Part shown: piece by piece, positions 12,021-23,634 of the stretch
How the letters are laid out: each line of letters opens with the position of its first letter
Numbering within the stretch: the first letter of the stretch is position 1
The notes under the pieces: generated by a model
What the model was told of the DNA's origin: nothing
The model's database searches: none
The model's input: only the letters and a program-made list of their open reading frames with translations
NCBI GenBank assembly: GCA_033439765.1
Contig: JAULSN010000004.1
Location: forward strand, 5,838,001 to 5,902,000
Source: Lasiosphaeria ovina
Taxonomy: Eukaryota; Ascomycota; Sordariomycetes; Sordariales; Lasiosphaeriaceae
DNA length: 64,000 nucleotides
Reading direction: 5' to 3'
Program-made: the position numbers and the translations under genes

Positions 12021-13588
12021 TCACACGCGTCGAGGCATGAACATTTTCCTAGGCGTCAGCCAGAACGAGCTCGTCATGCCTCTCACGGCAGCGATGCCCG
12101 CCGCCTCTCCCTCGGCCAGCTCGGACCGCTGCTCGTCCTCTGCCTTGTTCTCGATCTCCGAGATCTTCCAGCTTCGCAGAAACCACAGCGAGACGGACCC
12201 GGCGAAGAACATGACGCCCACGTAGATTTGCGCCGGTAGGAATTGGTTGACGCCCGAACCCTGCACCAGCTGCAGCGCGATGGCCTCGGCAAACGTGGTC
12301 GGCAGCACAAGCGCAAAGCAGATTACCCCAAAAACGCTGCCCGCCTCGGCGATGCCCACCACCTCGGCCAGGATCGGGTTTACCGTACTCCAAAAGGTCC
12401 CCGACACGACGCCCACCATGGCCGCAAATACCAGCAAGCCGGCATAGTTCCTCGCCAGGATCCAGAGCGTGAGACAGAGGACCGCGGCGGTCATCGTCGT
12501 GGCCAGCGCCATGTTGATGCGCCCGATTCGGTCGCTGTACCAGCCGATCAACGGCCGCCCGAGCCCCAGCCCAGTGCTCAGCAGCGCCTGGACGACGGCG
12601 CCCTGGCTCGGGCTCAGCCCGACCGAGGTGGCGTAGCTGGGCAGGCCGTACCAGAGCGTCACATAGCCGAACTCGGCGAGGAAGCCCCAGCAGAGAATCA
12701 AGATGACTTGCGTGCGCGCAAAGTCGCGCGGGTTGAACGAGTGCCGGCTCCTGCGCGTCGAGGCCGAGGGTGGGCGTTCACGAACCAAGAGAGCGCATGT
12801 CACGTTGGCCGCGAGGCTGGTAAACCCGAGAATCCGCCAGGTCCAGGCTGGTCCCGAGATGGCAATGAGGCGTCCGGTGGTCAGACTGTACGCGAGGCCG
12901 CCGAGCCCGGCGCCCGACGTGGCAAACCCGACGGCCAGGCTGCGGTGGGACGAGAACCACGGCGGGAGCAGGGCCATTGCCTAGGTAATTAAAAACAGTC
13001 AGAGATACTGATTTCCTTTCGAAAGGGGGTCTGAGCTGGGCTCACCGGGATATACATCAGCCCCATACCAGTACCGCAGCAGAGGCCGAAGCTGAGGAAT
13101 AGCTGCCAGATCTCGGTAGCGGCCGAGGCGGAGAACAGGCCGGCAAATATGAGCACGGCGCCGAGCAGCATAGTGGGGCGGGTGCCGAAGCGCTTCTGGC
13201 TGGCGGCGACGGCGGGCGAGCTGAGCAGGGCCTGCGAGATGGACAGGCCGCCGATCATGGCGTACTCGAACTTGGTGGCGTTGGGGAAGGTGTTGAGAGT
13301 GAGGTAGCGGTCGAGGAAGATGCCCCACGACGTGTTGACTCCCCAGGTGTTGGCGTTGATCATGAATACGCAGAAGGTGCACATCCACCCGTACCCGCCG
13401 TCGGGAGGCACGTCCTCTACCGTCGCCACGTTGCCGGCTGCCGCCTCGAGAGATAGCGACGCCTGGGCTGGGTCTGAAGACCTTGAAACACTCTGCCGAC
13501 CGGGATTGCTATGGCTTTGGGACTGAATATGAGGCTCCATCTCATGGGAGTAAGAGCCTGGCGTTGGCTGCTCGCTGGACACGGCCAT
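12021..13588 (-). CDS. MFS monocarboxylate-type transporter (MCT/SLC16-like)
   Basis: Two exons. Exon 1 starts at ATG 13588 and has a Ser/Gln-rich cytosolic N-terminus. The MCT hallmark PPDGGYGWMCTFCVFM leads into TM1, and WGIFLDRYL and SQKRFGTRPTMLLGAVLIFA follow. A short intron (GTGAGC...CCTAG) joins MYIP to AMALLPPWFSSHRSLAVGFA. The second half carries the TM7-12 bundle, with GRPLIGWYSDRIGRINM at the loop equivalent to MFS motif A. The total is about 500 residues. Fungal members transport monocarboxylates, riboflavin or unknown small metabolites; the substrate is not deducible. It lies between two gene-poor stretches and has no obvious partner gene. Confidence 0.88.
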
Positions 13589-14499
13589 GGCTATGATCGA
13601 GGCGGTAGGGATCTAATTATCGGACTGCTGCCAACAAAGCGAACTCGATATGGATTCGCCCAAGAGACAGGTTGACTGCCTACCCAGCTATATATCCCCC
13701 GCAACCTGCCAATAGTTAATCGGAACGCATCCGATGCTACTACTCAACGGTTCAGTCAGGGGTCGAAGGCGGGGAAAGGGGTCCACATGGATGGGATGGC
13801 AACAAGCCGAGAACGGACGCATGCGCCGCTTGTCGATGCCACGTCGACTGCTTGCTTCCGAAGGGCGCAGGCCCTTCAATCTGACGCCTTGGCATGTAGT
13901 CACGACTACATGGTAGTTTCTGAGATGGGGCGTCAGCCAGTCCAATCACTGCAAGTGCTGACACAACTGAGAGCCGTTGGCCGGAGGTCATCGGGTTTCT
14001 GCAAGCGTTGGACGCGTTGGACGTTTGTTCCCGGTTCCGACCCTCCACTTGCATTTGCAAATTTAAATACAAATGCAAACCCGGGGCGGGTAGACCTCCA
14101 GTCTCGACAATCCGGGTTCTGTCAGGAGGTCGCCATCCAAGTCCCGGCTGCCGCCTGGCGCTGCTCTCGTTTATTTGGACCAGAGAAGTCTGAGCTCCAG
14201 ACTGTGCTGGGATAACTTGGAAGAAGAAGGCAATATCTGCTGTTTTATCTAGAACTAATGGTAACAGTAGGTACCTAAGTTGATCAGGCACGGAGAAATG
14301 GAGACTCGAAACGACATGACTGTCGATGGCCCTTGCTGTCAAGACAAATTTGCAAAAAGTGAGATCGTTCTTACCATCTTTTCATCCAATGTTCCGACAA
14401 AGGAAAGAACACACCACAAAAAGGAATCTTCAAACTGGTCTTCCCCCAAAAAGCCAGAAACCCCATACTGCAAACCAAAACTGTTCCGCCCACCAATTT
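13589..14499. other. Intergenic region
   Basis: Presumed promoter of the carrier on its left, transcribed leftward. A 196-codon minus-strand frame at 13752-14342 has no family resemblance and is not called. Nothing else is recognisable. Confidence 0.5.
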
Positions 14500-14892
14500 T
14501 TACACAAGATGTCGGAAGCGACAGCGTTCACGCTTGTGCTTCTCCCTGTACGCTTTCCGGGTGAATTCATTCTCGCAACCTAGGTTCCCACACCGAAAGG
14601 ATGGCTGCGAGCCCCTGACCTCCCGGCAATCGCCACGCTGGTGCCTGCGCAAGTTTCCAACATTGGAGAAAGACTTGCTGCAGAAAGCGCATTCCATGCG
14701 ACCAGCTCTAGCCGCGCCGTTCTCGATGGCGGGGCCTGTGTCCGCACTTGCGGATCGCTCGGCTCTTGTCCGTGTCAGCGGGTGGAACATCTCGTTTGCA
14801 ACACTGTGTGACTTACTTTGGGGAGTTAGTGGCAACTGGCGAGGGATTGTTTGGCGTGGAAGTGCGAGTGCTGGATTCCTCCGCAGGTGCAA
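14500..14892 (-). CDS. C2H2/C2HC-type zinc-finger segment (own gene or 3' exon of the ankyrin-like gene)
   Basis: The minus strand encodes two finger-like units in tandem: MECAFCSKSFSNVGNLRRHQ followed by a Cys (C-x2-C-x12-H-x4-C) and RCGNLGCENEFTRKAYREKH with a following Cys (C-x4-C-x12-H-x5-C), ending RFRHLV-stop. Both have Cys where the second His usually is. Two readings are possible. It may be a short gene starting at an ATG around 14789 or 14892. Alternatively it may be the last exon of the gene at 15113-18528. An intron from 15135 to 15082 (GTTTGT donor, CTAATC branch, GCGTAG acceptor), an exon at 14817-15081 and a second intron (GTAAGT, 14816-14708, CTGAC branch, CTAG acceptor) keep one frame open into the fingers, giving 1,229 residues in total. 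RNA evidence would decide. Confidence 0.6.
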   Translation of the reverse strand: MHLRRNPALALPRQTIPRQLPLTPQSKSHSVANEMFHPLTRTRAERSASADTGPAIENGAARAGRMECAFCSKSFSNVGNLRRHQRGDCREVRGSQPSFRCGNLGCENEFTRKAYREKHKRERCRFRHLV

Positions 14893-15112
14893 GACCTTCG
14901 TCGTTCTCTTTCACGGAGCTGGAGTTGGCCCAGAGAGCCGAGACCGCCGACGCCGCCACAGGGACAGACGATAGGCGGACCAAAATGTGGAAAAGAAGAT
15001 AACTCTGGCTCAGCGGCGAGGGTTGCCTTTTCAGCGTTGAAACGAGCTCCTCGCGCTCCGCCGTATTTCCCATTCGAAGTCCTACGCGATATAGATTAGC
15101 CAGAGAGTAGTT

Positions 15113-18100
15113 TTATGAGGGACAGCGGAACAAACCGAGAATGACAGCGATGACAATGGCGATCGCCACAGACGCGAGAAGATACACGGCAACGGTAGCA
15201 GGGCTGAAGGAGAACTTTGGGAGTTGGCTGCTGGTCTCGGTCTTCGATGGCAGACCATCACTGTCGTCCATCTCGTCCCCATCTTCAAAATCAGTGTCAA
15301 ATTCAACAACCGGCTCACAATCATCAACGGGGTCAGATTGTTCCCCTCCTCGAGCTGTCCCATAGTCGCCGTCTGACGTCAAGACGTCATCTGGGATGGG
15401 AGGAGGATCAGGCGGCTCCTCAATATGAGTCCCGGCCATGTTGCCGCCATGCGCTCCGTGCCGATTTGATGACCCTCCCACAGAATCAGAGCCCTCGAAG
15501 CGACTCTGGATGTCGGATAGGTTTCCGCTGGAGCCTGGCTGGTAATTGGAACCGCCAGATGTACGTCGCTCCCGTCCGCGGGGCACGAACTTGCCAACAA
15601 GCTCCTCGAACGCTATTAAGAGATCACCGGGCTCTTTGGTTGGCTCTCCGGGAGTGTAATTCCAGAGAGCTTTGGCAATTTGGTCAAAAGCATCCTCCTC
15701 GCTCTCTGGGACGAATAGCCTCCAGCGGTCAAGGTCGTTGACAAACCTAACGGGCCGTCAGCATCTGAATCAATCATTGCAACCTGGAGACACTTACTCA
15801 GATAACTCAACATAGTGGCAAGGATTGCCGCTCAACCAGACGGCGAACGAAATTGCAAGAATGTCGAAAACCTCGCCCAAACTGCTTGGAGGCCTGTGAC
15901 CAACCAGGTGTCGAATGGAACCAAGTGCCCGCCGCCATACTTGTCGGTAGTTACCGTAGTTTTGACTTTTCATACTGACATGGTCCAAGTTTGATCGCAA
16001 CGGCCCCCCTCGGTGGACCGACTGTATGGTATCGCAGGCATCTTGAACCCTTGAACAGACGGTCTTTAGTGCAAATGCCAGCGTGGTACTGAATGGGTTT
16101 CGGGAGGAGCCGCCTGCTGTCCACTTGGATGGCATCCGATGCCAGCATCTGCGGCGATTATGGGAATTTGATGGAAAAGACATCATATTTGGATCCTGAC
16201 GGACGTAGGCGACGATGTCTTTGGAATGAACGCAACAGGGGCACTCAGCCATGTCGGCATTGTATGGAGCACCATCTGACCCTCTCCACGACCAGGAACC
16301 CCATTTTATAGGCTGTAGGCAAATGGCATCATAGAGATCTCGTGAGGGTTTGCTGACTTGTGGCCTGGTATTGACCGCACAACGCCACATGCTCCGCCGA
16401 CAGCAATCATCAAGGACTGTGAATAGAATCCGGCAGACTTTGTGGTTGTGTGGGGTTGCTATAGCGGCAATCAGAGCATGGTCGTTCCTCACGCCTGCCT
16501 GGATGAGATGGGCAACGACACCTGCAAAGCCCTCTTCGGCTGCTTGGCGCAGACATCGACCTTCGAGAAGCTCGCGCCTCCGACACTGAAGAATCTCGAA
16601 CATCTCGGGATTCCCAAAATGCACAGTGAAAGAATTGAGCCTGGGAGAGAAAACGCCCGTCTGCAACAGAATCTTGCACGTTTCGGCATATGCTCTCCAA
16701 CCCTGGTCCAGTGGCCCTGGGGCGCTATCGGGGAGGCATGCGCGTAGAATCTTGGTCGGCTCGCGGCTGACTAGATAGCTGACAATGCGAAAGTAGCCGC
16801 CGTCGGCCGCCGTCGAAATGGCACGCCGAAGACACGAGGGGAAAAGCTCTTTCCTTTCCAAAAACGGTATTGTATAAGCACGTAAGTGACTTGAGCCTCT
16901 CCACTTGCCGTAAAGGTGTTCCACGGCACCAACATGGCCAAATCGGATGGCGGAAATCAGAGGGCTGGAACTGCACACCGTACAGCACCAGGAAGGGTCT
17001 TTGCAGGAAGCGTGCTTTCGGGAAAAAGCAGCAAGATAAGAAAAACAGTCGAAGAACCCGCGTTCGAGGACCGACAGTAGTATGCTGTCTGGGAGATTTT
17101 CAAACACGCCGAGTGTAGCGAGCGGATTGCACATGGTTCTGAGCCCCTCCAGATCTCCAGCCAAAGCGAGTTTTTCGATTCTAGCTGCAACTGCTAGGAA
17201 GATGTTTGTGGCGCCAGGGTCCGCGGCTCCTGTTTCCTGTCCAAAGCACATATCGAGGCTGTCAAGGCCATCCAGCAAAGTGACTCGTTGGATATCGATC
17301 AAAAAGTGTTCATCAAGAAGAAATCCCTTTGAGATATTATTGATGCCGGCGTAAATTGAAGGATTGAGAATGACGTCGTGGATGAGAAAGCGAGCCATTT
17401 TGATGGTATTCGAGCCCGACGAGCCGGTTATTTCACTGCAAGACTCGTTTTTGAGTCTCTGATAGACCCTCGAACAGAGAAGTATGTGGAGGCTGCGTTT
17501 GAGGGATATCCGATAATACGAGGCAACATTATTTTGCATGAAGGTATAGAACGGTGTGCCGTACTTGGTTGAGATTTCTATACTCTGTTTCGCGCGGTCC
17601 TTGGTAATAGTGAACAAGGTGTCGTCCGTCACCGGCGTGTGAGGCGGCACTTCTTTGAAGATTTTGTCGCCGTAGCAGATGCTATAGAGCACTTGACCGC
17701 TTCAAAACGGTTAGCATTGTTATCTCCAAGTTGAAATGAGTAAAACCCGAGACACTGACTTTGTGAATCTCTCTTCGTAGCGAAAGTGTGGTTTGTCTGT
17801 TGTTTGATCACTCGTCTCGTCTGGGGTCGGCGGAGACGTAGCAGACCTGCAGAAGTGAGTTAGCCTGGCTGGTAAAATCAGATTTGCTCTGGGATTAGAA
17901 GGGTCTCTTACGACAGATGATCATCCTCGATGTTGAGCGCGTCGTCATCGGGCTCGTCATCATCGGGCTCGTCGTAGTCGGACAGGTCCTCGACCGACTC
18001 ATCGCTATCGGACTCGCCATCGTCGGACTCTTCAAGGAAAGAGATAGTGGAAGAAATGAAGTCCATGTCCCAGCGAGCCTCCGACTCACCGAGAGCGGGA

Positions 18101-18528
18101 GCCTCGTCCACCAACGGCGGATTCGGCATGCCGAGACCGTCTCCAATAAGATAGCTGGCAAAGAGGAGTTCGGGGTTGATGGTGGCTGCATCGACCAATG
18201 CCCCTGAGTACACAGGACTGTTGTCGATTTCCATGGACAGAACCGCAGCCGGGTCGGCATCGTATCCAGAAATATGACCGGAAACAGGGAGATTGAGGTC
18301 AAAGCCCGAGAAGTTCTGGCAGGTGGGATTGGCCAAGTTTCTGAGATTGTGGAAATGGGAAAGCGAGCTATTCTCTGGGACTGCGGGACATGGCGAGGCT
18401 CCGTCGTCTGGCACCATCCAGAGCTCCCGGGGCCCGCCAGGGGGCTGGGTCTCCATGGCAGAACTGTCGGCGAAAGCGAAAACGAGGGCGTTAGACGAGG
18501 CAGCGTCCTCGAAATCGTCCCAACCCAT
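15113..18528 (-). CDS. Large ankyrin-like, C-terminally membrane-anchored protein
   Basis: Four exons join in frame: 17912-18528, 17760-17846, 15798-17699 and 15113-15746. All junctions are GT-AG and together give 1,079 codons. The N-terminus is acidic, with a run of Asp/Glu/Ser ending in DEPDDDEPDDDALN. The central 630 residues contain degenerate ankyrin-like helical pairs, for example SPLISAIRFGHVGAVEHLYG, AADGGYFRIVSYLVSR and AAEEGFAGVVAHLIQAGV. They are surrounded by long non-repeat stretches. The last exon is Ser/Gly/Asp-rich and ends in one hydrophobic segment (TVAVYLLASVAIAIVIAVIL) and a few residues, as in a tail-anchored protein. The function is unknown. Similar ankyrin-bearing proteins in fungi are often part of NLR repertoires, but no NACHT/NB-ARC is present. 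See the zinc-finger entry for a longer 3' model. Confidence 0.75.
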
Positions 18529-18731
18529 TGCGGCGAAGATGTCGAGACAGGTGTCCTCGCATCAACACTTTGGAGTCGTAACCTCGTTCTTTTAACTTTG
18601 GAGAGTCGAGATGAGAGCCGAGAATTAGGAATCTATAGCTCTGGACCTGCCGGGGCTTGGGCTGTGTGTGTGAGTGTGTGTGTGAATTAATTAGGAATGG
18701 CGCCGGCACCGCCACTCGCCCACCACACCAT

Positions 18732-18999
18732 ATGCAGGTTTTAGGAATCGCCCGGCATACTGACAGCACCGTCCTCTGGTTGGCCGCATTCTCCTGCTGG
18801 CCAGTCGGTCTGCAGATTCCCAAAACCCGCATCCTCGCTGTGCCCTGCCATGCATGACTTTTGGTCAGGCTCACCCTCGGCCCGCAATTCTTGGATCCCT
18901 GTGCCCCTGCCGCGACGTTTGGTCAGTCTCACCCTCCGTCCCGCATTCAACTCTCGTCCAATTTCAGCAACCGAGTCGCGGTCCGGTCCGCTCATTAAC
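18732..18999. repeat. Direct repeat copy A
   Basis: The sequence starting at ATGCAGGTTTTAGGAAT recurs at 19518 in the same orientation, with shared blocks such as CCTCTGGTTGGCCGC, CTGCAGATTCCCAA and TTTGGTCAGGCTC. Copy A contains an extra internal duplication of about 55 bp around the GTTTGGTCAG block. Indels destroy any common reading frame, so the repeat is probably non-coding. Confidence 0.8.
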
Positions 19000-19157
19000 T
19001 AGGAACTAATATGGGCCTCAGGTCGTGAATCACATAAGCACGATTGCTCACTTATCCCGACGGCGATGGCCCAGTCGACACAACACTCTTCGAAGGGGGT
19101 CCCGACGGCCCGAACCTCACTCGAGACGATAAATGTCTGAATAGCGGCCCTTTGGTG

Positions 19158-19514
19158 ATGTCGATGAGCACTGGTGCTGCTGTGGAGGGTCCCCTTCCTC
19201 CGCCTCCTGACGACCCTCTTTCTAACAAGGATCGAGGTGCAGTAGGGACCATTCAGGGAGATACACCCAATGTCGCGACAGGGGATAATAAGGAGAAGAA
19301 GAAAATAAAGAAGAAGCGGGCGGTGCGTGCGACTCTGTACACATATCGCGATGCGCACGGGAACACATATCACATCCTAATTAACTCTGCGCTCGGGGAC
19401 GAGTACCGCAAGTTGACTGTCCGTCAGGAGAGGATGGATTTCCTATGCAAGCACGGCACCCCCGGGGACAAGGAGAAGAAACGGAGCAGGCTGTGCGTTA
19501 GGCGCGCTGCATAA
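19158..19514 (+). CDS. Small lysine-rich orphan ORF between direct repeats
   Basis: From ATG 19158 a 118-codon frame runs to a TAA at 19512-19514. It has a Pro/Gly-rich start, a basic core (EKKKIKKKRAV) and a folded-looking C-terminal part (RATLYTYRDAHGNTYHILI, then YRKLTVRQERMDFLCKHGTP) ending in basic residues. The frame stays open upstream to about 19044 without an ATG, so it may be a 3' exon. It lies exactly between two direct repeats. I do not recognise the family; it may be a lineage-specific gene or the internal part of a non-autonomous mobile element. Confidence 0.4.
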   Translation: MSMSTGAAVEGPLPPPPDDPLSNKDRGAVGTIQGDTPNVATGDNKEKKKIKKKRAVRATLYTYRDAHGNTYHILINSALGDEYRKLTVRQERMDFLCKHGTPGDKEKKRSRLCVRRAA

Positions 19515-19517
19515 TGG

Positions 19518-19743
19518 ATGCAGGTTTTAGGAATGGCCTGGCGTCCTGACACGCCGCCCTCTGGTTGGCCGCCTGCTACTGCAAACCGGTCGGCCTGCAG
19601 ATTCCCAAGGCCCGCATTCTCGCTGTGCCCTGTCAGGCATGACGTTTGGTCAGGCTCGCCCCTCATCTATCCCGCATCCGACTGCCATTCGATTTCAGGA
19701 ACCTGGCCGGGTCAGTATCATGAGGCTCAGTTCGCTCAATTAC
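19518..19743. repeat. Direct repeat copy B
   Basis: Second copy of the repeat at 18732, starting three bases after the stop codon of the small ORF and losing similarity after TTCGCTCAATTAC. It is shorter than copy A because it lacks the internal duplication. Similarity is obvious but far from complete, so the duplication is not recent. Confidence 0.8.
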
Positions 19744-19858
19744 CTCTTCTGGTCATACGTGTGACACCAGAAGCCGCCCCCATGTCATCATGTGTCTGTC
19801 ATCAAGTCTAGACCACAGCCTGGTCGAGCAAGAGCCGCAGTGGCTTTGGAATTTGCTC

Positions 19859-20955
19859 TCAACATTGGCGTTCTGACGGATGCCAAGTGAAGGGGCGGTA
19901 CCAGTTCGCCGGCGGGTCGCCCAGGCACTCGCCGACGGTGACGAGGTCGTATCGCAGGGCGCGGGCCGTGTCGACCATGAACTGGGTGAAGTGGTGCACG
20001 GTGAACTCGTGGACGTCGTGGGCGAGGGCCAGCCAGGCCGAGGAGGCCGGGCTGTGCTGGGCCAGGATGGCCTGGTACGTCGTCTTGGCCGCGGCGCCTC
20101 CGTCCTGCCAGTCGCGCGTGTCGATGTAGTTGACGACGTGGTAACCCCACGCCAGCAGCTCCGCCAGGCACGCACCACCGCACCGCGTGTACGGCGGCCG
20201 GAAGTATGTCGGGACGGCGCCCAGGATGTCGGCTAGGGCGATCTCGTTGCTGATTATCTCGGCCCGCCGCTGCTCGCGCGTCGCGGCGTTGAGGTCTTGG
20301 TGGCTCCACGTGTGGCTGGCGACCTGGTGCCCGTCGGCGGCTATGCGCTGGATCACGGGCGCGTATCCCGAGCTGGCGTCGTTTATGTGGCCTTTACCCA
20401 TGTTGTTGCCGACGACAAAGAAGGTGGCGCGCACGTTGCTCTTCTTCAGCAGGTCGAGCAGCTCCGTCGTATACGCGTACGGGCCGTCGTCGAAGCTGAG
20501 CGCGACTTTGCCGGCCACGGAGCAGTGGCTGATGCCCACTCCATATGGCACGTTGCCGAATAGTGGCCTAGGGGTTTTGGACGTGTCGTTCCCCAGTGGC
20601 GTCTGGTTCCCGTCGCACGCCGGCGCATATGATAGCTGACAGCCCGAACCGCCGCAGAAGGAGGTGCCAGTGCCGCAGAAGCCCTGATGATTCAATCAAA
20701 AACTTGGTTCGAGGTGACCGGTGTGTGAGTCTCAGGGGGTGGCGGCGCTCTTACCGTTTCCGAGCAACAGAGTCCAGAACCGCAGCTCACATTTCCAGCC
20801 GCTGCACCACAGACGGCGCCAGACCCGGCCCTTTTGGGGAATACTTCCAATTCGCTATTCGGGGCTGCCGCAGAGTCGCCGGCAGCGAGCCGAGTCCATG
20901 CTATGCCGGCTTGAGCCACGACAGACACGACATGGCCAGACACTAAGAGCCTCAT
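19859..20955 (-). CDS. Secreted polysaccharide deacetylase with chitin-binding domain (CE4 + CBM18)
   Basis: Two exons (20755-20955 and 19859-20683) encode 341 residues. A hydrophobic N-terminus from ATG 20955 is a plausible signal peptide. It is followed by one chitin-binding type 1 (hevein-like) module whose cysteine pattern is split by the intron (CGAAAGNVSCGSGLCC, then GFCGTGTSFCGGSGC). The catalytic part has all five CE4 motifs: SFDDGP (metal/catalytic Asp pair), HTWSH (metal His), RPPYTRCGG, DTRDWQDG and LALAHDVHE. Known family members deacetylate chitin or chitooligomers in the wall or extracellular space, which can modify the cell wall or hide it from host chitinases and receptors. 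The enzyme looks active. Its upstream neighbours are an MFS carrier and a Zn2Cys6 factor. Confidence 0.93.
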
Positions 20956-21621
20956 GGTCTGAAACTGAGGGAACGCAACAAAACAACAAAAAATCTGAGA
21001 ATGGCTGCGGGCCCTATCTTAGCAGCGTTCGAGGTTCCAGGAGATATCTACAACTTATCAGAGCAGACGATAGCTAAGTAGCATCTCGTCCCGGTTGAGC
21101 GAAGGATTATAAGATTGGTATGGAGCAACGTGGGCGCCAAGGCCGTCCTGCATTGGCCAAAGAGGGCAGCCAAGGGGGAGCAAACGACACCAAGGGGCTT
21201 GGTCGCGTCACCGGATAGGAGCACTAGCGGCGAGGCTATTGGAACGTGCCACTCTTGTTTGGGACAAGGCCGGAAATGTGTGGTTTGAAATGCTGCACTT
21301 GCGCCTACGTGCTGTGGTCCGAGTGAGTGTGCGAGCGAAAGGGCTGGAATCCACGAGACAAAGACCGGTTGAGGCGAGCATTTCTGCCAGCGAAGCTTGC
21401 TGGGGGGCTCTGAAGGCCGGGAACTCTGCTTGTTTACACTAGTCAGCCCATTATCGGGCAGTTCATGTCTACTTATATCGGGTTCGGGTTGACCCATCTA
21501 GTTCTAGTCTATATGTGAGAAGGTTTTGGTCGTACAATATATACAAAGCTTATATGGCCAGATATTGACACCATTCTTTTTTCCAAGAAAATCCCGCCTC
21601 TGCACTGCCACCAGCTTCCTC

Positions 21622-23322
21622 TCACACAGAGGCAAGAAACTTTTTGCTGAGCAAAAGCCTTGCCACAATTAATAAAAGGCAGCCGGTGATCAGTGAAGCA
21701 CCCGTAAACAGGGAGGCAGCGAGGTAGCTATATCGACCGATGAGGGCGCCTGCGATAGGCGAGCCGACAAGTGATCTAATTAACGAATAGACGTTATTTT
21801 GTCAGCTTTGTCTTTCAAAGAACAAACAAGGAAAGAATTAACGTACGCAGTTGCCAAAAAACCCATCAGAAGCCCCATGGCCGTGCCCTGCATGTGGCGG
21901 TCTGCAATCTTGAATACGCAGGCACCCTGTAACACGAGGATTGCCTGCACACGCGTGAAAAGGCCAAAGAGTCAATCAGCCATTCACAGAAAAGAGACAG
22001 AGAGGTACAAACATCCGACTTACCCCCGAACTGAACCCATACGCCAGTGAAACAACAATCAGGCCTGCTAAGCTCTTCGCAGCCGTCCAGGAGAAGGCGG
22101 TGATGGCAGACGCAAACAAAGCCGCGATGCAGATGTTGTAGTGGCCGTAGCTGTCGGCGAGGTAGCCGGGGAGTACGCGGCCAAAGAGTGACGCGGCGTT
22201 GATGGCCGGGATGAGGTAGAAGGCGACCTGTGACGACTTGCCTAAGCTGGTGGCGTACGACGGCATGAAGAAGAGGGGGATGAACAGGCCTATGTTGCCA
22301 ATGCCCAGGCCGAGGGCCAAGAAGATGAAGACTGGTCTTTTTAGGAGGGTGACGATGTCGGAGCGCTTTACTTTTTTCTTTTCGGTGGTTGTGGGCAGTG
22401 GGCTGTTTTCGGCGGCATCTTCTTGGCTGCCGCTGCTGCTTGCCGTTTCGTTGCTGTCGCTGGGTGGTGTCGCTGATGTTGCGGTTCTGGACGAGGGCTG
22501 AGATTTGGGGGTTAACGGGCCTGGAGGAGGCGGTGGTGGTTCTCGAACAGTAACGCAGGCAATGGCCAACAGTGGCAGCATGATGAAGCCGACGATTCGC
22601 ATGATCCAGCCGAAGCTGAGGCTGCTGTGGTCAAAAAGGCGCGCTAGCATAATAGGCCAAATTATACCGCCAATGGAGGATCCGCCGACAACAACGCCTA
22701 GTGCTAGGCCCCTGTGGCTGGGGAGAGAACGTGACACGACGGCCATGGGCGGCCAGGTGAGGAGAGACGTGCTGGCGCCGAGGAGCACGGCCTGCGCGAG
22801 AAAGAACTGGTAGTACTGAGTGCAGAGGGAAGTTGTGAAGATGGCGACGAGCAGACCGAGACTGCCAATCACAAGTGGCCACTGGAGGGAGTTAGGTAAG
22901 TAAGAGGGGTAATTAGGTAGGTTGCGAGCTGGGCTGTTGGTTGATTACTCTTGGCCCGATTCGGTCGACCAGGACTCCAGAGACGGGAGCCAGGCCGGAA
23001 AGGAAGAAGAGGGACATGGATCCGATCCACGAAATGTCCGACTCGGACTTGTCTTGCAGCAGGCCCGAGTGGTAGTGTTCCTGGAAGACGCCAAAGGCAT
23101 TCAAGAAGCCGACGGTACAGAAGAGGGCCAGGGACGCCCCGAGGACGGTGAGGGCCGCGCGACGCGATCTGAACGGTAGAAGAGACAGTTTGCGTTAGAA
23201 ATACATGCTCTCCTGGAAGTAATTGAGGTCTGTGTGCCAAACACACGGTATTGACAGAGATGGAGACGGGGGACTTACACTGCCCTCGGCGTGGGCATTT
23301 TCGCCTCGGGATCCATGCTCAT
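21622..23322 (-). CDS. MFS monocarboxylate-type transporter
   Basis: Five exons can be spliced from ATG 23322 (MSMDPEAKMPTPRA) to the TGA at 21622-21624. TM1 begins with LFCTVGFLNAFGVFQEHYHS, a fungal MCT-like signature. ISWIGSMSLFFLSGLAPVSG and VLVDRIGPR (motif A equivalent) follow, then after an intron WPLVIGSLGLLVAIF. The central cytosolic loop is long and rich in Pro/Ser/Thr. TM7-12 include SLFGRVLPGYLADSYGHYNI and the last exon ends LLLIVARLLLSKK. The total is roughly 470 residues. The substrate is unknown. It is transcribed divergently from a Zn2Cys6 regulator 375 bp away, with CGG palindromes in between, so co-regulation by that factor is a reasonable inference. Confidence 0.9.
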
Positions 23323-23481
23323 GAATTAAATATCACGACAATTGATTATACGGTAGCCAAGAGACAATCAACTTTTGTGATAGTTGCCACAGTAAACAAA
23401 AACAAACGACACATTTGGCAGACATGGTGATGGCCGCGTAGGTGCGTATTCTCGTACTCGGTTGGGTTTGATAGGTAGCAG

Positions 23482-23492
23482 CGGATTATCCG
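23482..23492. promoter_or_regulatory. CGG-N5-CCG palindrome 1 (Zn2Cys6-type site)
   Basis: CGGATTATCCG is a perfect inverted CGG repeat with a 5-nt spacer in the divergent promoter. Inverted CGG half sites with a fixed spacer are the standard target of Zn2Cys6 dimers; the identity of the bound factor is inference. Confidence 0.6.
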
Positions 23493-23586
23493 CGGGGCTG
23501 GTCGGGAATGTTGGTAATGGCTTGCTTGGATGCCCGCTAATCCAATGATGAGAACGGATTGTTGGCGCTAGCTTACTGTACGTCCG

Positions 23587-23597
23587 CGGATTCTCCG
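23587..23597. promoter_or_regulatory. CGG-N5-CCG palindrome 2 (Zn2Cys6-type site)
   Basis: CGGATTCTCCG differs from palindrome 1 by one spacer base, and both lie next to a CCGCGG. It is 100 nt upstream of the Zn2Cys6 gene start. Confidence 0.6.
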
Positions 23598-23634
23598 ACA
23601 GCCCCACTCAACCAACGTGATAAAGACACGACCG

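Noticed and set aside
13752..14342. 196-codon minus-strand ORF
   Set aside because: No recognisable domain or splice context; probably promoter DNA of the adjacent carrier.
18741..19666. Conserved minus-strand peptide in both direct repeats (GEPDQ...GNLQ)
   Set aside because: The similarity follows from DNA identity; an indel between the copies and a stop in copy A break the common frame, so coding function is unlikely.
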